A stretch of DNA of 42,263 nt, taken from positions 871-43,133 of the forward strand of contig NZ_AOIS01000045.1 in NCBI RefSeq assembly GCF_000337495.1, read 5' to 3'. The DNA comes from Haloterrigena salina JCM 13891. GTDB lineage: Archaea; Halobacteriota; Halobacteria; Halobacteriales; Natrialbaceae. Shown one piece after another: positions 33,493-40,631 of this stretch. A program made the translations under genes and the position numbers. The first letter of the stretch is position 1, and each line of letters begins with the position of its first letter. A model generated the notes under the pieces. The model saw only the letters and a program-made list of their open reading frames with translations. It did no database searches and was not told the origin of the DNA.

Positions 33493-33500
33493 TTTAATAT
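33493..33500 (+). promoter_or_regulatory. TATA box of the KhtT-like gene
   Basis: TTTAATAT ends 22 nt before the ATG at 33522, giving a leaderless or near-leaderless start. The antiporter pair can therefore be transcribed independently of mgsA. Confidence 0.55.
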
Positions 33501-33521
33501 CTGCGCGGCTAACGTCTCCAT

Positions 33522-34010
33522 ATGACCGTATACGAGAGCGACCTCCCCGGCGTCGGGAAGAAGTTCGAGGTCGAACTCGAGGACGGGGAGCGACTCGTCA
33601 TCGTGACCCACAACACGGGGAAGCGAGAGGTGTACCTGAAGGCGAATCCGGACGCGGACGGGGACAAGCTGTTCGAGGTCTCGGACCGCCTCGCCCGAAA
33701 GATCGGGACGATTCTGGAGGGGGCCTACTTCCAGCCCGTGCAGGCCGAGGCGGTCGAGACGATGCTCTCGGAGGACACCTATCTCGAGTGGTACACCGTC
33801 TCCGAGAGCGCCGAGATCGCCGGCCAAACCCTCGAAGAGGCGGATGTTCGGAATCGAACGGGCGTCTCGATCGTCGCGATCCAGCGCGGCGACGACCTGA
33901 TCTCGCCGCCGACGCCGGAAACGGTCCTCGAGGTTGACGACACGCTCGTCGTCATCGGCGAGCGCGAGGAGTGCGCCGAGTTCGAAACCCTGCTCGGTGA
34001 CGAGGTCTAA
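33522..34010 (+). CDS. KhtT-like regulatory subunit of a cation/proton antiporter (RCK_C)
   Basis: The 162-residue cytoplasmic protein begins MTVYESDLPGVGKKFEVELE. This is the N-terminal domain of KhtT-type subunits (about 1-75: VIVTHNTGKREVYLKANPDA). A linker and an RCK_C/TrkA_C domain follow (about 82-158: EWYTVSESAEIAGQTLEEAD, VSIVAIQRGDDLISPPTPET, VLEVDDTLVVIGEREECAEF). RCK_C domains bind small ligands such as cyclic di-AMP or other effectors and gate the membrane partner. The antiporter gene starts 35 nt downstream. Confidence 0.9.
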   Translation: MTVYESDLPGVGKKFEVELEDGERLVIVTHNTGKREVYLKANPDADGDKLFEVSDRLARKIGTILEGAYFQPVQAEAVETMLSEDTYLEWYTVSESAEIAGQTLEEADVRNRTGVSIVAIQRGDDLISPPTPETVLEVDDTLVVIGEREECAEFETLLGDEV

Positions 34011-34045
34011 TCGATCGATGACGGTTCCGTCGGAGGTGACCGCGA

Positions 34046-35329
34046 GTGGCAACTGCTGAATCGACCGCCCTGATCGACGTCGGGATCCTCTTCGGGGCCG
34101 TCGCGCTGGCCGGCCTCGTCGCGAACCGGATCAACCAGTCGGTGATCCCCTTTTACATCCTCATCGGAATGCTGTTGGGCGACTACGTTCTCGGTAACAT
34201 CGACTTCCCGGCGCTGCTCGGGACGGATCTCGTCCCGCACGGCGCCGAACTCGCGCTCGCGGATACCGACTTCGTTCACGTCAGCGCCGAGATCGGGATC
34301 GTCCTCCTCCTCTTTTTCCTCGGCCTCGAGTTCAACCTCGACCGCCTGATCGCCTCGAAGGAGCGGATCGGGAAGGCGGGCGTGGCGGATCTCGCGATCA
34401 ACTTCGGCGTCGGACTCCTGCTCGGCTACTCGCTGTTCGGTTCGTTCCTCGCCGCCTTCCTCACCGCCGGGATCGTCTACATCTCCTCGAGCGCGATCAT
34501 CACGAAGTCGCTGATCGATCTGGGCTGGATCGCCAACGACGAGTCCGACGCGATGCTCGGGACGCTGGTCTTCGAGGACCTCTTTATCGCCGTCTACCTC
34601 GCGGTCGCGACCGCGCTGGTGCTCGGCGGCGGCGCCGTCGGCGAGGCGCTTGGCCAGATCGGCGTCGCGGTCGGCTTCATCCTCGTCCTCCTCCTGCTGG
34701 TCTACCTCGGAACGGAGTGGTTCCAGCGCAGCCTGGAGACCGACTCCCACGAGTTCGTCGTGCTCCGGGCGCTGGGGATCACGGTGTTGATCGCCGGGAT
34801 CGCCCTGTCGATCGGCGTCAGCGAGGCGGTCGCCGCCTTCTTCGTCGGGATGGCCTTCTCTTCGACCGACCACGTCCACGATCTGGAGAACCTGCTCGAG
34901 CCGTTGCGGGACGCCTTCGCGGCCATCTTCTTCTTCTGGATCGGGCTGTCCACCGACCCGTCGCTGTTCCTCGGCGTCGCGGGACTCATCGCGGTCGCGG
35001 CGGTGGCGACGACGCCGACGAAACTGATAAGCGGCTACCTCGGCGGCCGGATCTACGACCTGAGCGAGCGCCGATCGGTTCGGGTCGGCCTCGGGATGAC
35101 CACCCGCGGCGAGTTCTCGCTGATCATCGCGAGCCTCGCGCTCTCCGGCGCCGGAACGGCGCTCCCCGAACCGATCGCGGAGGACGTCTACGCCTTCGCC
35201 GTCGGCTACGTCCTGGTGATGAGCATCGTCGGGACGACGCTCATGCAGTACTCGAGCGCGATCGAATCCGTCGTCGTCCCGCGACTCGAGGCGGGGATCG
35301 GGTCGACGTCACCGTCGAGTGACGACTGA
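34046..35329 (+). CDS. KhtU/Kef-type K+/H+ (CPA2) antiporter
   Basis: The 427-residue membrane protein starts at GTG 34046. About 12-13 hydrophobic segments cover the chain, without a C-terminal RCK domain; the regulator is the separate upstream gene. Family motifs: FYILIGMLLGDYVLG, EIGIVLLLFFLGLEFNLDRL, YISSSAIITKSLIDLGWIAN, DAMLGTLVFEDLFIAVYLAV and GLGMTTRGEFSLIIASLALS. The last two are typical of CPA2 exchangers. It probably exports K+ (or Na+) in exchange for H+. In an organism with molar cytoplasmic K+, such a gated efflux route must be tightly controlled. Confidence 0.92.
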   Translation: MATAESTALIDVGILFGAVALAGLVANRINQSVIPFYILIGMLLGDYVLGNIDFPALLGTDLVPHGAELALADTDFVHVSAEIGIVLLLFFLGLEFNLDRLIASKERIGKAGVADLAINFGVGLLLGYSLFGSFLAAFLTAGIVYISSSAIITKSLIDLGWIANDESDAMLGTLVFEDLFIAVYLAVATALVLGGGAVGEALGQIGVAVGFILVLLLLVYLGTEWFQRSLETDSHEFVVLRALGITVLIAGIALSIGVSEAVAAFFVGMAFSSTDHVHDLENLLEPLRDAFAAIFFFWIGLSTDPSLFLGVAGLIAVAAVATTPTKLISGYLGGRIYDLSERRSVRVGLGMTTRGEFSLIIASLALSGAGTALPEPIAEDVYAFAVGYVLVMSIVGTTLMQYSSAIESVVVPRLEAGIGSTSPSSDD

Positions 35330-35455
35330 GCGCCGACCGAACGCCAGTCGGGTGACGGCTGAGCGACGGCCGGACGACGACCGACGGTCAGCGAGTTCGG
35401 GTCCCGACCGCTGAAAAGGGATAGTTTCAACCTCCTCGAGTCCCCCGTGACGTCT

Positions 35456-36115
35456 ATGCTACGGGCGGTCGTCTTCGACCTCGATTACACGCTGGCCGTC
35501 CCCACGCGGGATCGAGCGACGCTGCTCTCGGAGGCGACGACCGCCGCCGACGCGCCGTCGCTCTCCCGCGAGGAGTACCTCGCGGCCCACCGTCGGAACC
35601 TTACGCGTGAGACGCGCGAACCGATCTTCGCGGACCTGCTCGACGACCGCGAGACCGACGCCGATCCCGGCGCGGTCGCCGACGCCTATCGGGAGACGAT
35701 CGCCGACGCCCTCGAGCCCCTGCCCGGCGTCGAGTCGATGCTCGCGGACCTCCGCGGGGAGTACCGCGTCGGCCTGCTCACCAACGGCCCCGTTCGCGCC
35801 CAGCGGGACAAACTCGAGACGCTGGGCTGGGAGGGCGCCTTCGACGCCGCACTCGTCACCGGCGAACTCGAGGCCGGCAAACCCGACCCGCGCGCGTTCG
35901 AGGCCATCGCCGCCGAACTGGACGTCGACCCCGATGACGCCGTCTACGTCGGCGACGAGGTCGAGGCCGACGTCTCGGGGTCGACCGACGCCGGCATGGA
36001 CGCGATCCAGGTCCTTCTGGCGGACGGCCCCGGCCCCGACCCGCGGGCCGTCGCTCACGTCGAACAGGCGTCGATCGCGACCGAACTGCCGGCAATTCTC
36101 GCCGACCTCGCATAG
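35456..36115 (+). CDS. HAD-superfamily hydrolase (phosphatase-like)
   Basis: The 219-residue protein starts MLRAVVFDLDYTLAVPTRDR at 35456; a GTG three codons earlier (35447) is possible. Motif I is D8xD10YT; a cap domain covers about 15-90. Motif II is LLTNGP, motif III the K in EAGKPDP, and motif IV VYVGDEVEADVSGSTDAGM. The DxD form, rather than DSYGT, points to a phosphatase (subfamily IA) and not a haloacid dehalogenase, so it is distinct from the gene at 29633. The substrate is not predictable; phosphoglycolate or other small phosphates are candidates. Confidence 0.88.
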   Translation: MLRAVVFDLDYTLAVPTRDRATLLSEATTAADAPSLSREEYLAAHRRNLTRETREPIFADLLDDRETDADPGAVADAYRETIADALEPLPGVESMLADLRGEYRVGLLTNGPVRAQRDKLETLGWEGAFDAALVTGELEAGKPDPRAFEAIAAELDVDPDDAVYVGDEVEADVSGSTDAGMDAIQVLLADGPGPDPRAVAHVEQASIATELPAILADLA

Positions 36116-36160
36116 CGGCGGCGAGCAAGCGGCCTCGATCCGGCGGTCGATTCTCGCCGC

Positions 36161-37669
36161 TTACGAGACCAGGCCGAGGTACTCATCCGCGATCTGGATG
36201 TCCTGCTCGTCGAGCCCGAGCAGGTACAGCGTCCCGAGGAAGGCGGCGGTGCCGGCCGCCCCGCCGACGAAGACGACGACCGTCCCGCCGAGGTATAGCC
36301 GGAGTCCGTACATGACGGCGGCGCTGACGGCGGTTGCGACGCAGGGCTTCCACAGCGCCAGCGAGTAGGCGAACAACCCTTCCAGATACCACACCTCGAG
36401 GACGCGGACGACGTTCAGGGTCGCCAGGACGGTGGCCGTCGCGAGCGCGGCGCCGATCAGTCCGAACTCGAGGATGAAGTAGTAGTTGAGGACGACGTTA
36501 CAGACGCCGAAGACGAAGTGGTTTCCCATCACGAGGTACTGGTGGTCGGTCATCGTCAGGAGGTCGTTTGCCGGCCCGGCGGCGGCGTTGAACAACTGCC
36601 CGGCGATAAACAGCGTGACGACGAGCGTCCCGGCGACGAATTCGGGACCGAACAGCGTGAGCACTTCGGTCCGGTAGACGTACAGCGGGAGTGCGATGGC
36701 GACCGAGGCCGTGATCGACCAGCGGGTGACGGTCGCGTATATCGACTCGAGCGTGTCGTACTCCTCGTTCGAGTACAGCCGCGAGGCCACCGGAGGGAAG
36801 AACTGGTTGAAGCCGGCCAGCGGCATCGCGATCACGCCCGCGAGCAGGACGGCGATGTTGTAGATCCCGACGTCGGCCGACGCAAGCAGGAAGCCGACCA
36901 TGAAGACGTCGACGCGTTTGAACAGGAACGACGAGGCCTTCGAGAGCGTCAACGGCGCCGAGAAGTTGTAAAACTCGGTCGTCTCGGACCGAGAGAAGCG
37001 CCCGGACGGTCGGAGGTCGGTTCGCGACAGCGAGTAGCCGACCCCGAACAGCGCGGCCATCACCGCCGCGACCGCGAACGCCGCCGCGATACCGAGCAGC
37101 GAGTAGCCGAGCGCCACGGCGGCAGCGATCGCGACGAGCCTGATCGTCGGGGCGACGACCATGATGACGGTCTTCTCGGTCGGTTTCTCGAGGCCCCGAA
37201 CTGTGCTCGAGGCGATCTTGCCGAGCGCCTGAAACGGCAACGCGATGGCGAAGATTCGGAGGGCGGTCGTCAGCATCGACTCCTCGAGCGTGTGGGCGGT
37301 GATCGTCGGGGCGGCGATGTAGACGATCGCCGCGGTGACGAGACTGCCGACGATCGTCGTCAGGTAGGCCAACCCGAGCATCCGACGCTGGTAGGCGGGA
37401 TCGTCTCGGTTCGCCGAGAGGTACTTCGTGATCGAGACGTCGGTCCCGACGGTGGCGAACAGCAACACCGCGTTGAGGATCATCGTCCCGTAGGCGTAGA
37501 TCCCGTACACGCTGGCGCCGAGCAGCCGGGTCAACAGGAGGTTCAACAGGAATCCGACGACGTTGACGACGACGGTGCCGAGATAGTGCAGCGACGCGCC
37601 GTCGGCGACGGAGCGGAGATCGGCGATTCCGGCGGAGTCGTTCGACATCGTCGATTGATTTTCCGACAT
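36161..37669 (-). CDS. Polysaccharide/oligosaccharide flippase (Wzx/MATE-like)
   Basis: The 502-residue membrane protein starts MSENQSTMSNDSAGIADLRS at 37669; a second ATG at 37648 is possible. About 14 hydrophobic helices are spread along the chain. The N-terminal signature LHYLGTVVVNVVGFLLNLLL, TRLLGASVYGIYAYGTMILN matches Wzx/polysaccharide-synthase transporters. The central GIYNIAVLLAGVIAMPLAGF and the LLTMTDHQYLVMGNHFVFGV segments also fit. Such proteins flip lipid-linked oligosaccharides; in haloarchaea AglR-type members act in S-layer N-glycosylation. It is divergent from the sulfatase-like gene. Confidence 0.9.
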   Translation of the reverse strand: MSENQSTMSNDSAGIADLRSVADGASLHYLGTVVVNVVGFLLNLLLTRLLGASVYGIYAYGTMILNAVLLFATVGTDVSITKYLSANRDDPAYQRRMLGLAYLTTIVGSLVTAAIVYIAAPTITAHTLEESMLTTALRIFAIALPFQALGKIASSTVRGLEKPTEKTVIMVVAPTIRLVAIAAAVALGYSLLGIAAAFAVAAVMAALFGVGYSLSRTDLRPSGRFSRSETTEFYNFSAPLTLSKASSFLFKRVDVFMVGFLLASADVGIYNIAVLLAGVIAMPLAGFNQFFPPVASRLYSNEEYDTLESIYATVTRWSITASVAIALPLYVYRTEVLTLFGPEFVAGTLVVTLFIAGQLFNAAAGPANDLLTMTDHQYLVMGNHFVFGVCNVVLNYYFILEFGLIGAALATATVLATLNVVRVLEVWYLEGLFAYSLALWKPCVATAVSAAVMYGLRLYLGGTVVVFVGGAAGTAAFLGTLYLLGLDEQDIQIADEYLGLVS

Positions 37670-37897
37670 CCCCTTTTGTAGTGGGCCGGTTACCGTCCCC
37701 ACGGTCTCGAGACGGCACTTCGCTCTGCGCGCCGCTGGCGGTTCGCGCGGAGACGGAGCGACGGTCGGCCCAGCGGTCAGTATTCGACCGATGACTGTCG
37801 TCGTAACTCGTGATAATCGATCTGTAACAGGTTACTCGCTCCGGGGGATCGCAGATAACAGGTTCGTAACAATGAGTGTTCGAAGGGAGTGACCGCT
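37670..37897. promoter_or_regulatory. Divergent promoter region of flippase and sulfatase-like genes
   Basis: 228 nt between divergent starts. It holds the direct repeat TAACAGGTT at 37824-37832 and 37855-37863 (31 bp apart, about three helical turns), the inverted element GTAAC-AG-GTTAC at 37823-37834, and further GTAAC copies near 37802 and 37865. These cluster close to the sulfatase-like start and look like binding sites. No clean TATA box is seen for either gene. Confidence 0.4.
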
Positions 37898-39352
37898 ATG
37901 CGAAACGTCGTTTTGCTCTGTCTCGACTCCGTCAGGAAGGACACGTTCGACGCGTACGCCCGGCGGCTCGGCGGGCGGGCCGACCTGTCGTACGAGCAGT
38001 GTCGGGCCGCGAGCTCCTGGAGCGCCCCGAGCTACGCCAGCATGGTGACCGGGGCGCTCCCGCACGAACACGGCGTTCACACCCACGACCCGTCTGTCTC
38101 CGGGATCGATCGCTCGGAGACGCTCTTCGGGGACCTCGAGTCACACCGGGCGCTGGGGGTGAGTACGAACGTCTTCGCCGGCTCGCCGTACGGCTTCGAC
38201 GCGTTCTTCGACGAGTTCGTCGACGTCACCGAGGCCCACCGGTTTCCCGAGGGAGCCGATCCGGTCGCCGTTCGGTCGGCCAGCGACCGGTCGGGACCGG
38301 CCGTCTACCTCGACTTCCTCCGTACCGCGCTCTCCCACGATCGGCCGCTGTACAGCCTCGCCAACGGCGTTACCGGCTTCCTCGATACGGTCTCAGAGGA
38401 CGCGCCGATTCCGAAGCTGTTCGACGACGGGGCGCGCGCCGTCACCCGCACCTCGAGGGGGCTAATCGACGACACCGACGGACCGTTCGTCCTGTTCGGT
38501 TCGTTCATGGAGGCCCACACCCCGCTTCGGGACCTCCGCGCGTTCGACCGATCGCTTCACGCGGCGTCGAACGCGTTCACGACGGCCGATCGGACCGTCT
38601 GGGAGCTGATGGAGACCCCCGAGGAACACCGCGAGTTCCTCGAGACGCGCCGCGAGCTGTACGGCGCGGCGATCGACTACCTCGACCGGACCATCGCCGA
38701 CTTCGTCGACTGGGTGCGGGCGAACACGGCCCGCGAGACGACGGTCGTGATCACCGCCGATCACGGCGAGAATCAGGGGTACGAGTGCGAGGACGGACTC
38801 GTCCGCCACAAGAGCAGCCTCTCCGAGGGGCTGTTACACGTGCCGCTGCTCGTCGTCAACCCGCCCGAGGGCTACCCCGAAACCGAATCCGAGTTCGTTT
38901 CACACCTCGAGTTGCCGTCGCTGCTCGCGGCGATGGCCCGCGACGAAGTCGTCGATCCCGCGACCGACCGCGTCGTCGCGGAACACGTCGGCATGAGCGC
39001 CGGTCCCGAACCGCCCGAGCGACTGGAGTACTGGGATCGGCTGATGCGGGCGGCCTACGACGGGTCGACGAAGTACGTCTGGGATTCGCTGGGGAGCCGC
39101 CGCGAGTACGAACTCGATCGCGAGCGCCCGTGCTGGCAGCGTCGCGTCGGCGACGAGAGCAGGACCCAGGGTGAAACGGACGGCTCGAGCGTCGACGAAC
39201 CGCGAGGGACCGTCCCCGACTGGGCGACCGACCGGTTCGAAACCGACGCGATCGAGTCGAAGCGACGGGCGCTCGAGGACGTCGACGACGGCTCGACCGA
39301 CGACGTCGACGCGGGCGTACAGGACCGTCTCGAGAAACTCGGCTACGTCTAA
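37898..39352 (+). CDS. Sulfatase/alkaline phosphatase superfamily protein
   Basis: The 484-residue protein starts MRNVVLLCLDSVRKDTFDAY at 37898; a GTG three codons upstream is less likely. The superfamily metal and nucleophile motifs are present: D10 (LLCLDSVRKD), nucleophile region SSWSAPSYASMVTG with Ser42 where sulfatases have Cys, and TADHGENQG with D288/H289. With Ser in place of the formylglycine Cys, it may be a phosphotransferase or phosphatase, or a Ser-type sulfatase. It ends DRLEKLGYV. No signal peptide is seen, so it is cytoplasmic or peripheral. It is grouped with a flippase, suggesting glycan decoration. Confidence 0.87.
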   Translation: MRNVVLLCLDSVRKDTFDAYARRLGGRADLSYEQCRAASSWSAPSYASMVTGALPHEHGVHTHDPSVSGIDRSETLFGDLESHRALGVSTNVFAGSPYGFDAFFDEFVDVTEAHRFPEGADPVAVRSASDRSGPAVYLDFLRTALSHDRPLYSLANGVTGFLDTVSEDAPIPKLFDDGARAVTRTSRGLIDDTDGPFVLFGSFMEAHTPLRDLRAFDRSLHAASNAFTTADRTVWELMETPEEHREFLETRRELYGAAIDYLDRTIADFVDWVRANTARETTVVITADHGENQGYECEDGLVRHKSSLSEGLLHVPLLVVNPPEGYPETESEFVSHLELPSLLAAMARDEVVDPATDRVVAEHVGMSAGPEPPERLEYWDRLMRAAYDGSTKYVWDSLGSRREYELDRERPCWQRRVGDESRTQGETDGSSVDEPRGTVPDWATDRFETDAIESKRRALEDVDDGSTDDVDAGVQDRLEKLGYV

Positions 39353-39421
39353 GGTAATAGCTGGATAATCGGTCGTCACGGGAGACTAACAAAGGACGAT
39401 GTGAGTCACGGGTTCGAACAC

Positions 39422-40402
39422 ATGGCTACTCGATCCGTTCTCCCGGAGCGATACTCGCTCGAGAACCTCCAGAAGGTCGTTCGAAATCCCAGGCTCCTCC
39501 GGAAGGAACTGTTCACGCTTGGTCTGCGGATCAACTCGCGGGCGGCCCAGTTTCGAAACGAGCGCCGGGGAACCGACGACGGTGTCGACGTGATGGGCGC
39601 CGACTGGGACAACCTGCTCATCCTCGACGGCTGTCGGCACGATATGTTCGCCGCCCAGTCGGACCTGGAAGGGACGCTCTCCCGGAAACGATCCCGGGGC
39701 AGCGATAGCTGGGAGTTCATGGAGGCGAACTTCGCGGGAAAGGACCTCCACGATACGGTGTACGTCACCGCCAACCCCCACGTCTACGAACTCGAGGGCG
39801 ATGTGTTTCACGCGGTCGTCGACCTCCTGGATCGCTGCTGGGACGAGGATGCTCGGACCGTCCGGCCGGACGCGGTCGTCGAGGAGGCGATCGCCGCCCG
39901 CGATCGGTTCCCCGACAAGCGGCTCATCGTCCACTTCATGCAGCCCCACTTCCCGTTTCTCGGCCCGACCGGGGAACAGTTCTCGCACATGGGTCTCGAG
40001 CACCACCTGGACGACGACGAGCGCTCGAGCGCGCCCAACCCCTGGTTCGGACTCATCCACGACCAAGACATCGACGTCGAGACGGTCGTGGCCGCCTACC
40101 GGGAGAACCTCGATATCGTCCTGCCCCACGTCGAGTCCCTCCTCGAGGCGCTCGACGGAAAGAGCGTGGTGACCGCCGACCACGGAAACCTGATCGGCGA
40201 GCGGGGCGTTCCCGTGCCGATCCGGCTGTACGGCCACCCGCGCGGACTCCACGTCGATCAGTTGCTGACCGTTCCGTGGCTCGAGGTCGACGGCGCCACG
40301 CGCCGGGAGGTCGTCTCGGAACCGCCGGTCGCGGCCGACGACGCGACGGACGCCGACGACGACGCGGTCGAGGATCGGTTGAGCGCGCTCGGCTACGTCT
40401 AG
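39422..40402 (+). CDS. Short alkaline phosphatase/sulfatase-like protein
   Basis: The 326-residue protein starts MATRSVLPERYSLENLQKVV at 39422; a GTG seven codons upstream is possible. After a 60-residue helical lead-in, the metal-binding LLILDGCRHDMF (D69, D74) appears, then a nucleophile-like SRGSDSWEFMEANF (about 91-104), HFMQPHFPFLGPTGEQ, and VVTADHGNLIGERG near the end. The catalytic core is compact, without the large central part of the preceding protein. It ends RLSALGYV, the same C-terminal motif as its neighbour. It is 69 nt downstream of that gene. Role in surface-glycan modification is inferred from context. Confidence 0.82.
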   Translation: MATRSVLPERYSLENLQKVVRNPRLLRKELFTLGLRINSRAAQFRNERRGTDDGVDVMGADWDNLLILDGCRHDMFAAQSDLEGTLSRKRSRGSDSWEFMEANFAGKDLHDTVYVTANPHVYELEGDVFHAVVDLLDRCWDEDARTVRPDAVVEEAIAARDRFPDKRLIVHFMQPHFPFLGPTGEQFSHMGLEHHLDDDERSSAPNPWFGLIHDQDIDVETVVAAYRENLDIVLPHVESLLEALDGKSVVTADHGNLIGERGVPVPIRLYGHPRGLHVDQLLTVPWLEVDGATRREVVSEPPVAADDATDADDDAVEDRLSALGYV

Positions 40403-40631
40403 TCGCGGCCGGGCGTCCGTCGAAGCGACCCGTCTACCGCTCGGATAGACGCTCGCTGCGAGAGACAAACGCCTCCCGGCGGCTCTCGTCGTACCGTCTC
40501 CCTCTCTATCAAAAATATCTCTACAATATCAATCATAATTATACATTTGACCATGGTACAATGATATTCTGGTTATTTTATTCAATAATTAAGAGAAGAC
40601 TTATATAGGAAACGGAGAATTACAGCATCGT
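40403..40631. other. AT-rich tract upstream of the beta-helix gene
   Basis: 229 nt with no gene. Up to about 40505 it is GC-rich; from there to the start codon it is strikingly AT-rich compared with the rest of the window, with ATATCTCTACAATATC and CAATAATTAAGAGAAG. Arms AATATCA (40525-40531) and TGATATT (40562-40568) form a spaced inverted repeat. Confidence 0.7.
40601..40607 (+). promoter_or_regulatory. TATA box of the beta-helix gene
   Basis: TTATATA lies 25-31 nt before the ATG at 40632, a near-consensus archaeal TATA box with leaderless spacing. It is the strongest promoter match in the window. Confidence 0.65.
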
